A stretch of 64,000 nucleotides of DNA from a gamma proteobacterium symbiont of Ctena orbiculata (GCA_003094535.1 NATV01000117.1:1-64000); one strand, 5' to 3'; counted from the stretch's first letter, positions 1 to 12,793 are shown. The notes: a model not told the origin generated them from the letters alone. Made by a program: numbers and translations.

Positions 1-915
1 CTGTTGAGTGTGCTCGAGATTCAAGGTGGAGAGGTGTGGGAGGAGCTTTTCAAGAAGGTGCTGTTACACAAGGAAGCGGTGCGCTTCGAGGCCCTCAGGC
101 CGCCCAACACTGAGCTGTTTGTACAACTCAAGCCCCTGGAGGACGCGGATGCCGAGTTTCCCGGTATGATCGTCAACCTCTCCTATATAGGAACCCTGAA
201 ACGGTCTGAGCGCACGCGGGCGAAGATGCTCAATTTTCTCTCCCACGATATCCGATCTCCGATTACCTCCCTGCTCTCGCTGACCCAGTCCCGTCAGCTG
301 CTGGATGGGCGTGCCACGGAGATGGCCAAACAGATCGAACCCCTGGCGCGTCGTTCTCTCAGGCTGGCGGATAATTTTCTCCGCCTGGCACGGGCCGAGG
401 CCGCCGAAACCGCCTCCTTTACCGACACCGACTTCGTCGAGGTTGCGCATAACGCCATGGACGAGGTCTATGTTCAGGCCAAAGCGAAACAGATTAAGCT
501 GATGCGGCAGTTTAATGAGGATGAGATATGGTTGCAGGGAGATCTGGCCCTGCTGGAGAGGGCGCTGGTCAATCTGCTGGAAAACGCGATCAAGTTTTCC
601 CCGCCCAGGAGCCAAATCACCATGACCCTCTCAATCCAGGGCACGCGACTGGTTTGTGAGATCGAGGATCAGGGTCCCGGGATACCGGAACATCAGTTGG
701 CCGAAATTTTTATGCCCTTTATGCAGGCGGAATCGAATCAACTCATGAGGAAGAAAGGTGTCGGTTTGGGGTTGAGCTTCGTCAAGGTTGTGGCAGAGAA
801 ACACCATGGCGGCGTGGCGGCCAAAAACAGCGAACACGGTGGCGCAGTATTCATCCTCAACCTGCCTTGCGAGGTGAATGCCCCACGCGAGGCCTCATAC
901 GAGGAAAGGGGCTGA
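1..915 (+). CDS. Sensor histidine kinase, C-terminal part (5' end outside window)
   Basis: The reading frame is open to the first base, so the N-terminal sensor is missing. What remains is the kinase core of a two-component sensor. The H-box reads NFLSHDIRSPITSLLSL (about residue 76) with the phosphoacceptor His. An N-box (ENAIKFSP), a G1 box (DQGPGIP) and a G2 box (GVGLGLSF) follow, giving a complete HisKA plus HATPase_c pair. The stretch before the H-box looks like the end of a PAS-type linker. The protein would autophosphorylate and pass phosphate to a response regulator that is not in this window. The input signal cannot be told. The TTG at position 4 is probably internal to the gene. Confidence 0.85.
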   Translation: MLSVLEIQGGEVWEELFKKVLLHKEAVRFEALRPPNTELFVQLKPLEDADAEFPGMIVNLSYIGTLKRSERTRAKMLNFLSHDIRSPITSLLSLTQSRQLLDGRATEMAKQIEPLARRSLRLADNFLRLARAEAAETASFTDTDFVEVAHNAMDEVYVQAKAKQIKLMRQFNEDEIWLQGDLALLERALVNLLENAIKFSPPRSQITMTLSIQGTRLVCEIEDQGPGIPEHQLAEIFMPFMQAESNQLMRKKGVGLGLSFVKVVAEKHHGGVAAKNSEHGGAVFILNLPCEVNAPREASYEERG

Positions 916-935
916 AGATCCCAGGTTGTGGGTGT

Positions 936-965
936 TTGTTTAGCCCGGGCTAATGCGTGCATAAT
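936..965 (+). promoter_or_regulatory. Possible sigma-70 promoter for ilvD
   Basis: TTGTTT (936-941) and CATAAT (960-965) are 18 bp apart, 30 bp before the ilvD start. A small palindrome (TAGCCCGGGCTA) lies in the spacer. The match is modest and is inferred from sequence only. Confidence 0.3.
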
Positions 966-995
966 GGCGTCTACCACTGAATTTCGGAGTGACTG

Positions 996-2843
996 ATGCC
1001 CCAATACCGTTCCCGTACGACAACCCACGGACGCAACATGGCCGGTGCCAGAGCCCTGTGGCGTGCCACCGGCATGAAAGACGGCGATTTCGACAAACCG
1101 ATCGTTGCGGTAGCCAACTCGTTTACCCAATTCGTACCGGGTCATGTCCACCTCCAGGACCTCGGTCAGTTGGTGGCGCGGGAGATCGAGGCCGCTGGCG
1201 GCGTGGCCAAGGAGTTCAACACCATTGCCGTGGATGACGGCATCGCCATGGGCCACGAGGGTATGCTCTACTCCCTGCCGTCCCGGGATATCATCGCCGA
1301 TTCCATCGAATACATGGTCAATGCCCATTGCGCCGATGCCATGGTCTGTATCTCCAATTGCGACAAGATCACCCCCGGCATGCTGATGGCTGCCTTGCGA
1401 TTGAATATCCCGACCCTGTTTGTCTCCGGCGGACCCATGGAGGCCGGCAAGGTCCAGCTACATGGAAAGGAGCAGCATCTGGACCTGATCGACGCCATGG
1501 TGGTGGCCGCCAATCCGGATGAGAGCGATGAGGATGTGGCGCGGATCGAACGCTCCGCCTGCCCCACCTGCGGCTCCTGCTCGGGCATGTTCACCGCCAA
1601 CTCCATGAACTGCCTCACCGAGGCGCTGGGCCTGTCGCTCCCCGGCAACGGCTCCCTGCTGGCCACCCATGCCGACCGCAAGGCGCTCTTCCTGGAGGCC
1701 GGCCGACGGGTGGTCGAGCTGGCCCGGCGTTGGTATGAGCAGGAGGATGCCCGTGTCCTGCCCCGAGGCGTGGCGACCTTCGAGGCCTTTGAGAACGCCA
1801 TGAGTCTCGATATCGCCATGGGCGGTTCCACCAACACCGTACTCCATCTCCTCGCTGCCGCCCATGAGGCAGAGGTCGATTTCACCATGACCGATATCGA
1901 CCGCTTGAGCAGGAAGGTGCCCAATCTGTGCAAGGTCGCCCCGGCCACCCAGGAGTACCACATGGAGGATGTGCACCGTGCCGGCGGTGTCATCGCCATC
2001 CTCGGCGAGCTGGACAGAGGTGGCCTGATACACCGCGATGTTCCCACTGTCCACGCGGCAAGCCTTGGTGAGGCCATCGAGCATTGGGATATCCTCCGCA
2101 GCAGCGAGGAGGAGGCGCGAAACCGCTATCTGGCGGCACCCGGCGGGGTACCCACCCAGGTGGCCTTCAGCCAATCCTCGCGCTGGCCGGATTTGGATCT
2201 CGACCGGGAGCAGGGATGCATCCGCGATCTGGATCACGCCTACTCCAGGGATGGGGGATTGGCCGTGCTCTACGGCAACCTTGCCGAGCAGGGCTGTATC
2301 GTCAAGACCGCGGGTGTCGACGCATCGATTCTGAAATTTTCCGGGCCGGCACGGATCTTCGAGAGTCAGGACAGCGCGGTAGAGGCGATTTTGAACGATA
2401 AAATCGCACCCGGAGACGTGGTCCTCATTCGCTACGAAGGCCCTAAAGGTGGGCCGGGAATGCAGGAGATGCTCTATCCGACGAGCTATCTGAAATCGAA
2501 AGGATTGGGCAAGGCCTGTGCCCTGATCACCGATGGCCGCTTTTCCGGCGGCACCTCTGGATTGTCGATCGGCCACTGCTCCCCCGAGGCAGCCGAAGGC
2601 GGCAATATCGGCCTGGTAGAAGAGGGCGATACGATCGAAATTGACATCCCGGGCAGAACAATCGCAATAGCCGTCGATGCGCAGACGCTGGAAAAGCGAC
2701 GTCAGGCAATGGTTGCCAAGGGAGGTGAGGCATGGCGACCTCTCGGCAGGGAGCGCAAGGTATCGCAGGCGCTGAAGGCCTATGCCGCGTTTACGACATC
2801 GGCGGCCCGCGGCGCGGTTAGGGACATCAACCAGCTCGATTGA
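996..2843 (+). CDS. ilvD: Dihydroxy-acid dehydratase
   Basis: Catalyses dehydration of 2,3-dihydroxy-isovalerate and 2,3-dihydroxy-3-methylvalerate to the 2-keto acids, the third common step of valine and isoleucine synthesis, in the cytoplasm. The 615-residue length is typical of the long IlvD form. Iron-sulfur ligands are visible: Cys122 in [11 protein letters not shown] and Cys195 in [11 protein letters not shown] (residues 189-198). The N-terminus [19 protein letters not shown] is characteristic of IlvD. The ATG at 996 has a GGAG Shine-Dalgarno 8 bp upstream. The gene stands apart from other ilv genes, and its TGA overlaps the possible TTG start of the next small ORF. Confidence 0.97.
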   Translation: MPQYRSRTTTHGRNMAGARALWRATGMKDGDFDKPIVAVANSFTQFVPGHVHLQDLGQLVAREIEAAGGVAKEFNTIAVDDGIAMGHEGMLYSLPSRDIIADSIEYMVNAHCADAMVCISNCDKITPGMLMAALRLNIPTLFVSGGPMEAGKVQLHGKEQHLDLIDAMVVAANPDESDEDVARIERSACPTCGSCSGMFTANSMNCLTEALGLSLPGNGSLLATHADRKALFLEAGRRVVELARRWYEQEDARVLPRGVATFEAFENAMSLDIAMGGSTNTVLHLLAAAHEAEVDFTMTDIDRLSRKVPNLCKVAPATQEYHMEDVHRAGGVIAILGELDRGGLIHRDVPTVHAASLGEAIEHWDILRSSEEEARNRYLAAPGGVPTQVAFSQSSRWPDLDLDREQGCIRDLDHAYSRDGGLAVLYGNLAEQGCIVKTAGVDASILKFSGPARIFESQDSAVEAILNDKIAPGDVVLIRYEGPKGGPGMQEMLYPTSYLKSKGLGKACALITDGRFSGGTSGLSIGHCSPEAAEGGNIGLVEEGDTIEIDIPGRTIAIAVDAQTLEKRRQAMVAKGGEAWRPLGRERKVSQALKAYAAFTTSAARGAVRDINQLD

Positions 2844-3319
2844 TTGCCGGGAACGCTGTGGCTCAAGCAGGCAATATCGACGGTGGTGAAGGCCATGGTC
2901 TTCTTGGCATTGGCAGGTTCTGGCCGCTCTGTCTTATCCTCGGCTGCAGCGGCGGGGATCCTACGGCCGCCGATCCAACCCTGATCTTCGAGGATGGTTT
3001 TGAGAATCCGCTGGAGGAAGTGGAAATCCTTGCCCAAGGGGGTACCATTGTCAACGGGCTGGATGCCTGGTTGAAACTGGAACCTCGGATGGCTGCACTA
3101 CAACTTCGCAGGGCCAGTGACTATGTCTATGGCGACTGTGGGGAGATGGTGGCATGGTTTCACGGGGTCACGGGCGATGAAAATCTCGAACCGCAGCATA
3201 GCGGTTTTGTCTGTCAGCATTTCAAGGAGCCCCGCTTCAAGTCTGATAATGGCCGTTGGCTGTTGACTGACAGATCCAAGGGTTGTTTTTATTATCGAAT
3301 CTGGAATAAACAGTATTAA
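2840..3319 (+). CDS. Small hypothetical protein, possible lipoprotein
   Basis: Unrecognised 159-residue ORF directly after ilvD. Near residue 35 it has a short hydrophobic stretch ending in a lipobox-like LILGCSGG, then an acidic Asp/Glu-Asn segment (IFEDGFENP) common at the mature start of envelope lipoproteins. The C-terminal half is Cys-containing and soluble-looking. The start is uncertain: TTG at 2840 overlaps the ilvD stop, GTG at 2858 is an alternative, and no ATG lies upstream of the lipobox. The region before the hydrophobic stretch is long for a signal peptide. The gene could be real but poorly started, or a remnant. No function is proposed. Confidence 0.45.
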   Translation: MIAGNAVAQAGNIDGGEGHGLLGIGRFWPLCLILGCSGGDPTAADPTLIFEDGFENPLEEVEILAQGGTIVNGLDAWLKLEPRMAALQLRRASDYVYGDCGEMVAWFHGVTGDENLEPQHSGFVCQHFKEPRFKSDNGRWLLTDRSKGCFYYRIWNKQY

Positions 3320-3423
3320 ACAACAACCGGTCAAACCTTAATTTAATCGGGACAATTGGTTTCCTGATCCGACTGGTTGACAAAGAAGACCCTGCACAAG
3401 GGGCGATAATCTGGAGATGGTTT

Positions 3424-4128
3424 GTGTCTATTGATCTCAAGCAGTGCTATCTGTTTGCTCACCTGGATGAGGGTCAATTCGAGAAAGTTAAAGGGATGGC
3501 CCATGAGATAAGACTCAGAGACGGCCAGCTCTTTTTTCAGTCCGGTGATCCTGCCACCCACTTCTATCTCGTGATCCAGGGCCAGATAAAACTGACCCGG
3601 CTGTCGATGCAGGGCCAGGAGAAGGTGATCGAGATCATCTCCCCGGGTCAGACCTTCGCCGAGGCGCTGATGTTTGGCGAAAGCCCCGAATACCCGGTCA
3701 ACGCGGTGGCAATCGGTGACAGCTATCTGTTGAGCTTCGAAAACACCACCTTTCTCGAGATTCTACGTGGCTCCATCGATACCTGTTTCCGGCTGATGGG
3801 GGATATGAGTCATCGTCTCAAGAGCCTGATCCGTGAGATCGATGAGTTGACCCTGCAGAGCGCCAGTTGTCGTGTCGCCAGTTTCCTCTGGAAAAGGTGG
3901 GAGGCGCGACCGCAGGGCGACAAGAGTTTCAAGCTTGAGGTGCCCAAGGGGGTGATCGCCTCCCGACTTTCGGTGACCCCGGAGACCTTCTCGCGGATTC
4001 TGCATAACTTCTCCAGCCAGGGTTTGATCCATGTCGATGGCGGCCGGGTGGATGTGCTCGACGAGAGGGGGCTGCTCGACTTTGCGGATATCAGCGGTAG
4101 GATCAACCGGGACATCTCTTCAAATTAA
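3424..4128 (+). CDS. Crp/Fnr family transcription regulator, Dnr-like
   Basis: 234 residues, the usual size for the family. An N-terminal cyclic-nucleotide-binding-type beta barrel (about 10-120) is followed by a long dimer helix and a C-terminal winged helix-turn-helix (about 150-215). It lacks the four-cysteine cluster of FNR (only Cys8 lies near the N-terminus), so an oxygen-labile Fe-S centre is unlikely. The recognition helix TPETFSRIL keeps the E..SR residues that in FNR and Dnr read TTGAT half sites. This favours a heme- or NO-sensing Dnr-like role over a cAMP receptor, by inference. The GTG start at 3424 has GGAG 7 bp upstream. A perfect TTGATnnnnATCAA site lies at 39404-39417 before the sulfur operon. 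Confidence 0.85.
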   Translation: MSIDLKQCYLFAHLDEGQFEKVKGMAHEIRLRDGQLFFQSGDPATHFYLVIQGQIKLTRLSMQGQEKVIEIISPGQTFAEALMFGESPEYPVNAVAIGDSYLLSFENTTFLEILRGSIDTCFRLMGDMSHRLKSLIREIDELTLQSASCRVASFLWKRWEARPQGDKSFKLEVPKGVIASRLSVTPETFSRILHNFSSQGLIHVDGGRVDVLDERGLLDFADISGRINRDISSN

Positions 4129-4216
4129 GGTATTCCGCATGGATTGAGGAATTCCTGGGCTTTGCCGGGTATACTCTCCCCCCTCGATAGATAATCAACC
4201 CTTTCTGTAGACGGCG

Positions 4217-5374
4217 ATGAAGGACAGTTTTCCATTTCCTGTAGCTCGAATCGGCCTTATTGGCGGTGGTCAGTTGGGACGCATGATGGTCAAGGCGGCA
4301 AAGCGCCTGGGCTGTACCTGCGTGGTGCTCGATCCCTACCCCGGCTCCCCCGCGGGACAGGTCGCCGGTCATCAGATTATCGGCGGTTATCACGATCCGG
4401 CAAAACTGCGCGAGCTGGCGGAATCCTGCGATGTGGTTACCTTCGAACTGGAGAACATAGATACCGAGACCCTGATCCAACTGGAGAGCGAAGGGCACCC
4501 CATCAGTCCCGCCCCCGCCCTGCTCTCGGTGATGCAGGACAAGCTGTTACAGAAACAGTTTCTAGACAAGGCGGGCATCCCTACCGCCGGGTTTGTGGAG
4601 ATGCGGGAGCCCAGGCTGCAGGCCTTTGAATCCTTTGGTTTCCCGTTGGTGCAGAAGGCCCGCCGTGGCGGTTATGACGGGCGTGGTGTATCGGTGATGC
4701 AGGCTGCTGCGGACTTCGAACATCACCTGCCGGTGCCATCCCTGGTGGAACGCTTCGTGGACGCAAAAAAGGAGTTGGCGGTGATGGTCGCCCGCAACAA
4801 GGAGGGCGAGTGCATCGCCTATCCCACGGTGGAGATGTGCTTTCGTCCCGGCGAGAATGTACTCGATCTGCTGTTGTGCCCCGCCGCGGTGAGCAGGGAG
4901 ACTGCGGCTGAGGCGGAGGCGCTGGCAATCCGCACCATCGATGCGCTTCAGGGTGTGGGTGTGTTTGGCGTGGAGATGTTTCTCACCCGGGATGATCAGA
5001 TCCTGGTCAATGAAATTGCCCCGCGTACCCACAATTCAGGCCACCATACCATCGAGGCCTGCATCACCGATCAGTTTGAACAGCACCTGCGCGCGATCCT
5101 GGGGCTTCCCCTGGGGGCCACCGATCTGCTCTCACCCGCGGCCATGATCAACCTCCTTGGCGATCCGGGCGCCCGCGGCAGACCGGTCATCGAGGGTATG
5201 GCGGCGGCGCTGGCGATCGAGGGCGTCTGTCTCCATCTCTACGGCAAGGCGGAAGTGACCCCCTATCGCAAGATGGGGCATGTCACGGTCCTCGATCCGG
5301 ACCTCGAGCGGGCCAGAAGCAAGGCGGAGCGTGTCCGCGATCTGATTAAGATAACCGGAGAACAGCACCCATGA
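4217..5374 (+). CDS. purK: N5-carboxyaminoimidazole ribonucleotide synthase
   Basis: ATP-grasp enzyme that carboxylates AIR to N5-CAIR using ATP and bicarbonate, in purine synthesis. The N-terminal signature [13 protein letters not shown] begins near residue 12, and [13 protein letters not shown] near residue 270 is the conserved catalytic loop. Length 385 residues is typical. It overlaps purE by 4 bp (ATGA), so the two are translationally coupled and act in consecutive steps. Confidence 0.97.
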   Translation: MKDSFPFPVARIGLIGGGQLGRMMVKAAKRLGCTCVVLDPYPGSPAGQVAGHQIIGGYHDPAKLRELAESCDVVTFELENIDTETLIQLESEGHPISPAPALLSVMQDKLLQKQFLDKAGIPTAGFVEMREPRLQAFESFGFPLVQKARRGGYDGRGVSVMQAAADFEHHLPVPSLVERFVDAKKELAVMVARNKEGECIAYPTVEMCFRPGENVLDLLLCPAAVSRETAAEAEALAIRTIDALQGVGVFGVEMFLTRDDQILVNEIAPRTHNSGHHTIEACITDQFEQHLRAILGLPLGATDLLSPAAMINLLGDPGARGRPVIEGMAAALAIEGVCLHLYGKAEVTPYRKMGHVTVLDPDLERARSKAERVRDLIKITGEQHP

Positions 5375-5886
5375 ATGAAACAGTTGTGGGCATTATCATG
5401 GGAAGCGATTCCGATCTTCCCGTCATGCAGGAGGCGGCGAAAGTGTTGCGGGAGCTCCAGGTTCCCTATGAGATGACCATTGTCTCCGCACACCGTACGC
5501 CGACAAGGCTCTATGAATATGCCCGGCAGGCTGCCGATCGGGGCCTGCAGGTGATCATCGCCGGCGCGGGGGGCGCCGCCCACCTCCCGGGGATGGTGGC
5601 CGCCATCTCGCCGTTGCCGGTGATCGGGGTGCCGGTCAAGAGCTCCGCCCTGAGCGGTGAGGACTCCCTGCTCTCCATCGTGCAGATGCCCCCGGGGGTG
5701 CCGGTGGCCACCGTGGCCATCAACGGGGCGCGCAATGCGGGTATCCTGGCGGCGCAGATTCTCAGCACCGCCCAGCCCGAACTGCGCCAGCGCGTCATCG
5801 ATTTCAAGCAGGCCCTGGAGGCGATGGTGATGGCGAAGGTCGAGGCGATGGCTTCGCAGCAAGATGATTTAAAAGTCCGCAAATGA
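5371..5886 (+). CDS. purE: N5-carboxyaminoimidazole ribonucleotide mutase
   Basis: Class I PurE, converting N5-CAIR to CAIR directly after PurK. The phosphate-binding start [12 protein letters not shown] and the SAHRTP loop (about residue 43) with its catalytic His are present, and length 171 is typical. The ATG overlaps the purK stop. The last codons lie inside the left arm of a 21-bp inverted repeat (5874-5894), so the repeat supplies the purE TGA. This suggests the repeat landed at the very end of the gene. Confidence 0.97.
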   Translation: MNETVVGIIMGSDSDLPVMQEAAKVLRELQVPYEMTIVSAHRTPTRLYEYARQAADRGLQVIIAGAGGAAHLPGMVAAISPLPVIGVPVKSSALSGEDSLLSIVQMPPGVPVATVAINGARNAGILAAQILSTAQPELRQRVIDFKQALEAMVMAKVEAMASQQDDLKVRK

Positions 5887-6004
5887 ACGCGAATTTACGC
5901 GAAATGCTGTTATGTGATTTGGATTTGGGTAGATACGCGATATCAAAGATATAGGGTGCCGCAAGCCACACCCTCCAATCTTCATATCAAACCGGCAGTA
6001 CGGA

Positions 6005-6110
6005 GGTGGTTGGTGTAGCTCTTTCGTAGCAGCGGCATGGATGCCGCGATAGCCCCGTCAGCACAAGGACGTGCTGTTGGGGCGGCGTAGAAAGAGCTAC
6101 ACCAGCCACC
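6005..6110. repeat. Compound palindrome (REP-like)
   Basis: Arms 6005-6025 and 6090-6110 pair over 21 bp with one mismatch. Inside are two smaller stems: GCGGCAT/ATGCCGC and a CAGCAC/GTGCTG stem enclosed by GCCCC/GGGGC. The nested arrangement is typical of REP or BIME-type intergenic palindromes. Confidence 0.65.
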
Positions 6111-6205
6111 GTGACTCTTTCTAGTTCATGCCAAAATATGCTCTTCTGGTTCCCACGGTCTACCGTTGGAATCCATAGCCTACCCTTTCGATTGGCCGAT
6201 CTATA

Positions 6206-6231
6206 CGTTCCCATGCAGGAGCATGGGAACG
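6206..6231. repeat. Perfect 11-bp hairpin repeat
   Basis: CGTTCCCATGC (6206-6216) and its exact complement (6221-6231) enclose a 4-base loop. A related imperfect palindrome (TTCCCACGGT/ACCGTTGGAA) lies near 6152. The CGTTCCCA...TGGGAACG pattern recalls short intergenic palindromes found in many proteobacterial genomes. Confidence 0.6.
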
Positions 6232-6307
6232 AGGAGATAATATTTCTTTATTTGCGTTCATTCGCGTTCATTTGCGGACTATCTTCTTCTTATACAGCCA
6301 TTTTTAG

Positions 6308-6334
6308 GTTGAAAAAACGTGATTTCTCCCCCAT
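6308..6334 (+). promoter_or_regulatory. Putative sigma-32 (RpoH) heat-shock promoter of clpB
   Basis: GTTGAAA (6308-6314) and CCCCAT (6329-6334) are separated by 14 bp, close to the known RpoH pattern CTTGAAA-N11-16-CCCCATNT. The boxes end 36 bp before the clpB start. ClpB is a classical RpoH target. Confidence 0.7.
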
Positions 6335-6370
6335 CTGAAGGGTAATTATCAAGTTTTTGGAGTATTTCCC

Positions 6371-8965
<2,595 letters not shown>

Positions 8966-9626
8966 AATAAGTCCGCAAATGACAGTATATTTTTTTTCAT
9001 AATGTCTTAGGTGACCGCGCTTTGGTTCCCTCAAGGCCTTGCGTAGGAATCTATACAATGTCCTGCTGCTAGTTGTATTCCTTTGAAGGTGATAGGGAAT
9101 AAGGGTATAACATGTGGCTAGTTAGTTGACTTCACAAACAAGGTTTTACTTTATAAACAGAGGCCTGAACGCTCAGCTCCCCCAGGGTTTTCACTGCAGC
9201 TACAGTCTTTATTAACCTTACATTTCCTCCTTTGCTCGGTTTCGCTGATCATCGCAACGTGCTTGGTCTTATGGATATTACGTGGACTGCAAGCAGATGC
9301 CTAACGGGTTTCTGATCCATGTTGTAAATCAGGTAGCTAAGCGGTAAAGATTTGATCGATGATGTCGATATTAACCTAGTACACAGTTAAATCTATCTTT
9401 ATGATGCATCAGTAGATTCAGTATGCAAGGGGTCGTGGTTAGGATGCTTCACGATAAACGGTTGGAACTGTGGCTCCCGAAGAACATTGGGAAGTTGGAA
9501 TCGAATCTGGTTGGATAATATAAGACTGTACTTGAGCTGATTGACGTGCCATAGCTGCCAATAACTATCGTTAATAAATGTCGGCTGCTACAGATCAAAA
9601 AAATTGATTCTATAGAAGGAGAATTC
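8966..9626. other. AT-rich intergenic region without a gene
   Basis: No supported ORF or RNA gene was found in these 661 bp. Position 8970-8984 carries a half copy of the CGCAAAT-type repeat arm and is followed by a T-rich run. The end holds an AGAAGGAG Shine-Dalgarno serving the next gene. Composition is already as AT-rich as the gene that follows. Confidence 0.6.
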
Positions 9627-12614
9627 ATGAACAAGCGAGCAATGATGCTGTATGTGTTCATCGCAGTCTTTGCACTGTCAGGTTTTTCAGGGCTCATTTA
9701 TGAATCGATATGGTCTCACTATCTAAAGCTATTCCTTGGCCATGCCTCCTATGCACAGGTGTTGGTGCTTGCCATCTTCATGGGTGGCATGGCAATCGGA
9801 TCGGCTCTTGCAGCGAAACTGAGCAATCGGCTTACCAATCTGATTTTGTGGTACGGCATTGTTGAAGGGATCATTGGACTCTTTGGTCTCACCTTTCACT
9901 CGATTTTTGTTGCCGTGCAGAGCGCCGCCTTCGAAGATATATTTCCTAATTTAGAGGCTGCGTGGCTTGTTCACACTGTAAAGTGGATGATCGGTAGTTT
10001 TATGATCTTGCCGCAGTCCATACTGCTGGGTGCCACCTTCCCGTTATTGACGGCTGGTTTAATTCGACGCTTCCCGGGAAATTCAGGCAAGACACTTGCC
10101 ACTTTGTACTTTATAAACAGTTTCGGTGCTGCTATCGGTGTCCTCACTAATGCCTTCGTATTGATTCCGAATGTCGGATTACCGGGAGCTGTACTGACAG
10201 CCGGATTGCTCAATGTTTTCCTCGCTATCGCTGTTTATTTTCTTTCAAAAGGTGATCATTACCCATCCACAAAACCGGCATCAGGTGCCGATAGTTCAGC
10301 TATATCAAACTCGGTATACAGTTATCTCTTGGTGATAGCCGCGTTTACGGGTTTGGCTTCGTTTATGTACGAGATCGGTTGGATTCGTATGCTGACCATG
10401 GTGCTGGGCGGCTCTACACATTCTTTTGAGATAATGTTGAGCGCCTTCATTCTAGGTCTTGCCATTGGTGGTTTTTGGATAAGAAAAAAAATCGATGCTT
10501 TCGATAATCCATTACTGGTGCTGGGCATTATTCAATTGGTAATGGGTACATTTGCCGCTTTGACTATTCCTCTTTACAACCAGACCTATGAATTAATGGG
10601 GTTATTTATGGAGGCATTGAAGAATAGTGATAGTGGGTACCTGCTTTATACAATAATCAGCTATGGTATTTCATTGCTCATAATGTTGCCGGCAACGATC
10701 TGTGCAGGTACGACTTTGCCATTAGCTACCTTTATCATGCTAAAGGGAACATCGGGTGATTCGGCAATTGGGAAGATATATGCCTGGAATACTGTGGGCA
10801 GCATACTGGGGGTTGTATTGGCAATCCAGGTAGTGATGCCGCTTTTTGGGCTGAAATGGGTAATCGGTATTGGCGCTCTGGTTGATGTGATGCTTGGTCT
10901 GTTTATTTTGCATCGTGCCCGAATTTCGCTGAAGTACCACAAACCGCAAGTTGCATTGGTATCCATGAGCCTGGTAATTATTCTCGCTATTCCCTTCCTG
11001 GGGTTGGATACTCAAAAAATGGCTTCTGGTGTTTATCGTTATGGTCTGGCGGCAATCTCTTTAGGTGATATTGTTTTCCATAAAGATGGCAAAGCATCAA
11101 CTGTGGCGGTAAGAGTCGTCGGCAACAAAGCTGCACTGCTGAACAATGGCAAACCCGATGCTGCACTCAAGCTGAATTCTGATATTGAAGAGGCCAGGGT
11201 TGATCGTACAGGTGACGAACCTACTATGGTGCTTGCTGGGACACTGCCGTACGTATATCGACCCAATGCTACTAATGTCGCTAATATAGGGTTGGGTTCA
11301 GGTTTGACGGCCCATGTCCTTCTGCATAACAAAGAGCTTGAGCGTTTGGATACTATCGAGATTGAGCAAGCTGTTTATGAGGCAGCAGAATATTTTCGTC
11401 CCCGGGTAGAGAATCTTTACTCGGATCCAAGAAGCCGCGTCATTATTGAAGATGCAAAGACCTATTTTGCAACTTCCGGGCATAAATATGATGTTATTGT
11501 TTCTGAGCCTTCAAATCCTTGGGTAAGTGGTGTTTCCGGGTTGTTTAGTACAGAGTTTTATCATGAAGTAAAGCGTTATCTCAAACCGAATGGAATATTG
11601 GTGCAGTGGGTACAAATGTACGAAATATCGCCAGAACTTGTTGCAACTGTCTATCTGGCTTTGAAGGAGAACTTCGCCGATATCCATATGTATCAAATAG
11701 CTGATGGGGATGTTGCAATAGTGGCTGGTATGGCCGGTTTAGAGGCCGATTATAGTGCTCCTTTCAAGCATAGTGGGCTAAGAGAAGAACTCGATCAGGT
11801 TAACATTATAAACGAATCAGACCTGGCGTTTCGTAAGCTTGCTGGAAAAAATGAACTTGATATTGTATTTACTTCTCTGGCAGGGAATCCAAACTCAGAT
11901 TATTTTCCCGTTCTGGATATAGGGGCTGCTAAGACTCGTTTCAAAAAGACTGATGCCAAGGCGATATATACTTTCTACAAAACTAAGGCACTAAAGCGGG
12001 TGTCTAATGAAACTGAAATAGCATTTGACGATATAACAGAAGCACCAACTATTGAGGCTACTCGGCTAGTGCGACAGAGGAAGCAATTTCATAAATTGTT
12101 CAATGAATACAGTGTTAGCGGAAATGTTCCCTTAATCACCGCGACTTTAGCAGAGGGAACCGCCAAGAGCCTGGTGGAAATTATTACTTATTGTAAATCT
12201 GATAAAGATGATAGATCAGCAGATGAAATCAGTAGCCAGTTAATGAATTTTACACATTGGGTCTACGAATTTTCTACGAGCGAAGATATGAAGAGTCTGT
12301 TTGATCAGTTTGAGTCTTGTCGTAGCAGATTGTCTGAAGAAGGTTTGTTATGGCTGGATGCGCACGTTGCCTGGCTTGGCGGTGATTTACCGAAAGTAAA
12401 AGAGTTAACCAAGAACTACTTGGAAAAGAAGGATATATTTGCAACGCCAGTTGACAAACATCTTCTGATTCTAAATATTTCAAGCCACATAATGAAAGGC
12501 ACCGGTAGTGATATTTATCAGTACCACAAGAAGATATCTCCAGCAATTTCCAAAGATTTAGAGCTCTTGGGGTTGCTGAATCTTTTTGATCCAAGTCTGG
12601 TTACGAAACAGTGA
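9627..12614 (+). CDS. Polytopic membrane protein fused to a spermidine-synthase-like domain
   Basis: 995 residues. Roughly residues 1-460 hold about a dozen hydrophobic segments (transporter-like; FSGLIYESIW near the start is typical of this fusion family). A Rossmann-type spermidine synthase-like domain (about 500-740) follows, with the SAM-site variant NIGLGSGLTAHVLL, an acidic strand end (TIEIEQAVYE) and VSEPSNPWVSG. A C-terminal extension of about 250 residues shows no motif I know. Such fusions are often annotated as spermidine synthase, but polyamine activity is unproven for them. The AT-rich codon use and AT-rich flanks differ from the neighbours and suggest horizontal transfer. A strong AAGGAG precedes the ATG. 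Confidence 0.85.
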   Translation: MNKRAMMLYVFIAVFALSGFSGLIYESIWSHYLKLFLGHASYAQVLVLAIFMGGMAIGSALAAKLSNRLTNLILWYGIVEGIIGLFGLTFHSIFVAVQSAAFEDIFPNLEAAWLVHTVKWMIGSFMILPQSILLGATFPLLTAGLIRRFPGNSGKTLATLYFINSFGAAIGVLTNAFVLIPNVGLPGAVLTAGLLNVFLAIAVYFLSKGDHYPSTKPASGADSSAISNSVYSYLLVIAAFTGLASFMYEIGWIRMLTMVLGGSTHSFEIMLSAFILGLAIGGFWIRKKIDAFDNPLLVLGIIQLVMGTFAALTIPLYNQTYELMGLFMEALKNSDSGYLLYTIISYGISLLIMLPATICAGTTLPLATFIMLKGTSGDSAIGKIYAWNTVGSILGVVLAIQVVMPLFGLKWVIGIGALVDVMLGLFILHRARISLKYHKPQVALVSMSLVIILAIPFLGLDTQKMASGVYRYGLAAISLGDIVFHKDGKASTVAVRVVGNKAALLNNGKPDAALKLNSDIEEARVDRTGDEPTMVLAGTLPYVYRPNATNVANIGLGSGLTAHVLLHNKELERLDTIEIEQAVYEAAEYFRPRVENLYSDPRSRVIIEDAKTYFATSGHKYDVIVSEPSNPWVSGVSGLFSTEFYHEVKRYLKPNGILVQWVQMYEISPELVATVYLALKENFADIHMYQIADGDVAIVAGMAGLEADYSAPFKHSGLREELDQVNIINESDLAFRKLAGKNELDIVFTSLAGNPNSDYFPVLDIGAAKTRFKKTDAKAIYTFYKTKALKRVSNETEIAFDDITEAPTIEATRLVRQRKQFHKLFNEYSVSGNVPLITATLAEGTAKSLVEIITYCKSDKDDRSADEISSQLMNFTHWVYEFSTSEDMKSLFDQFESCRSRLSEEGLLWLDAHVAWLGGDLPKVKELTKNYLEKKDIFATPVDKHLLILNISSHIMKGTGSDIYQYHKKISPAISKDLELLGLLNLFDPSLVTKQ

Positions 12615-12793
12615 TAGCTAATGTTAGATGCTATAGCATGAATCATGCCTAGACTAAATGGTGAATAACAAGATAGCTACAATCCGCCTAAAGTACAAAT
12701 AGGATTTTATTACTATTTGGAAAAATATCGCGAGAAAGCTTTAGGGGTCGGGTGATTCTTGATACGCCGCACATAATATCAATTTCTGCTGAA

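Larger units (their letters stand above)
5874..6280. repeat. Non-coding element bounded by a perfect 21-bp inverted repeat
   Basis: Arms 5874-5894 and 6260-6280 are exact reverse complements (AGTCCGCAAATGAACGCGAA plus T). The roughly 360 bp between them has no convincing gene but holds several hairpins (6005-6110, 6149-6172, 6206-6231). The arm words recur at 8970, 28915-29103, 31309 and 44997-45078. It resembles a non-autonomous, MITE-like intergenic repeat. No target-site duplication was established. Confidence 0.7.

Noticed and set aside
1458..2576. Open frame opposite ilvD
   Set aside because: Shadow of a GC-rich conserved gene.
3377..3410. TTGACA and GATAAT considered as a promoter of the Crp/Fnr gene
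   Set aside because: Both boxes look good but the 22-bp spacing is too long for sigma-70.
9449..9697. Small leftward open frame before the membrane-fusion gene
   Set aside because: No start signal, overlaps the well-supported rightward gene start, and the composition is only AT-rich noise.
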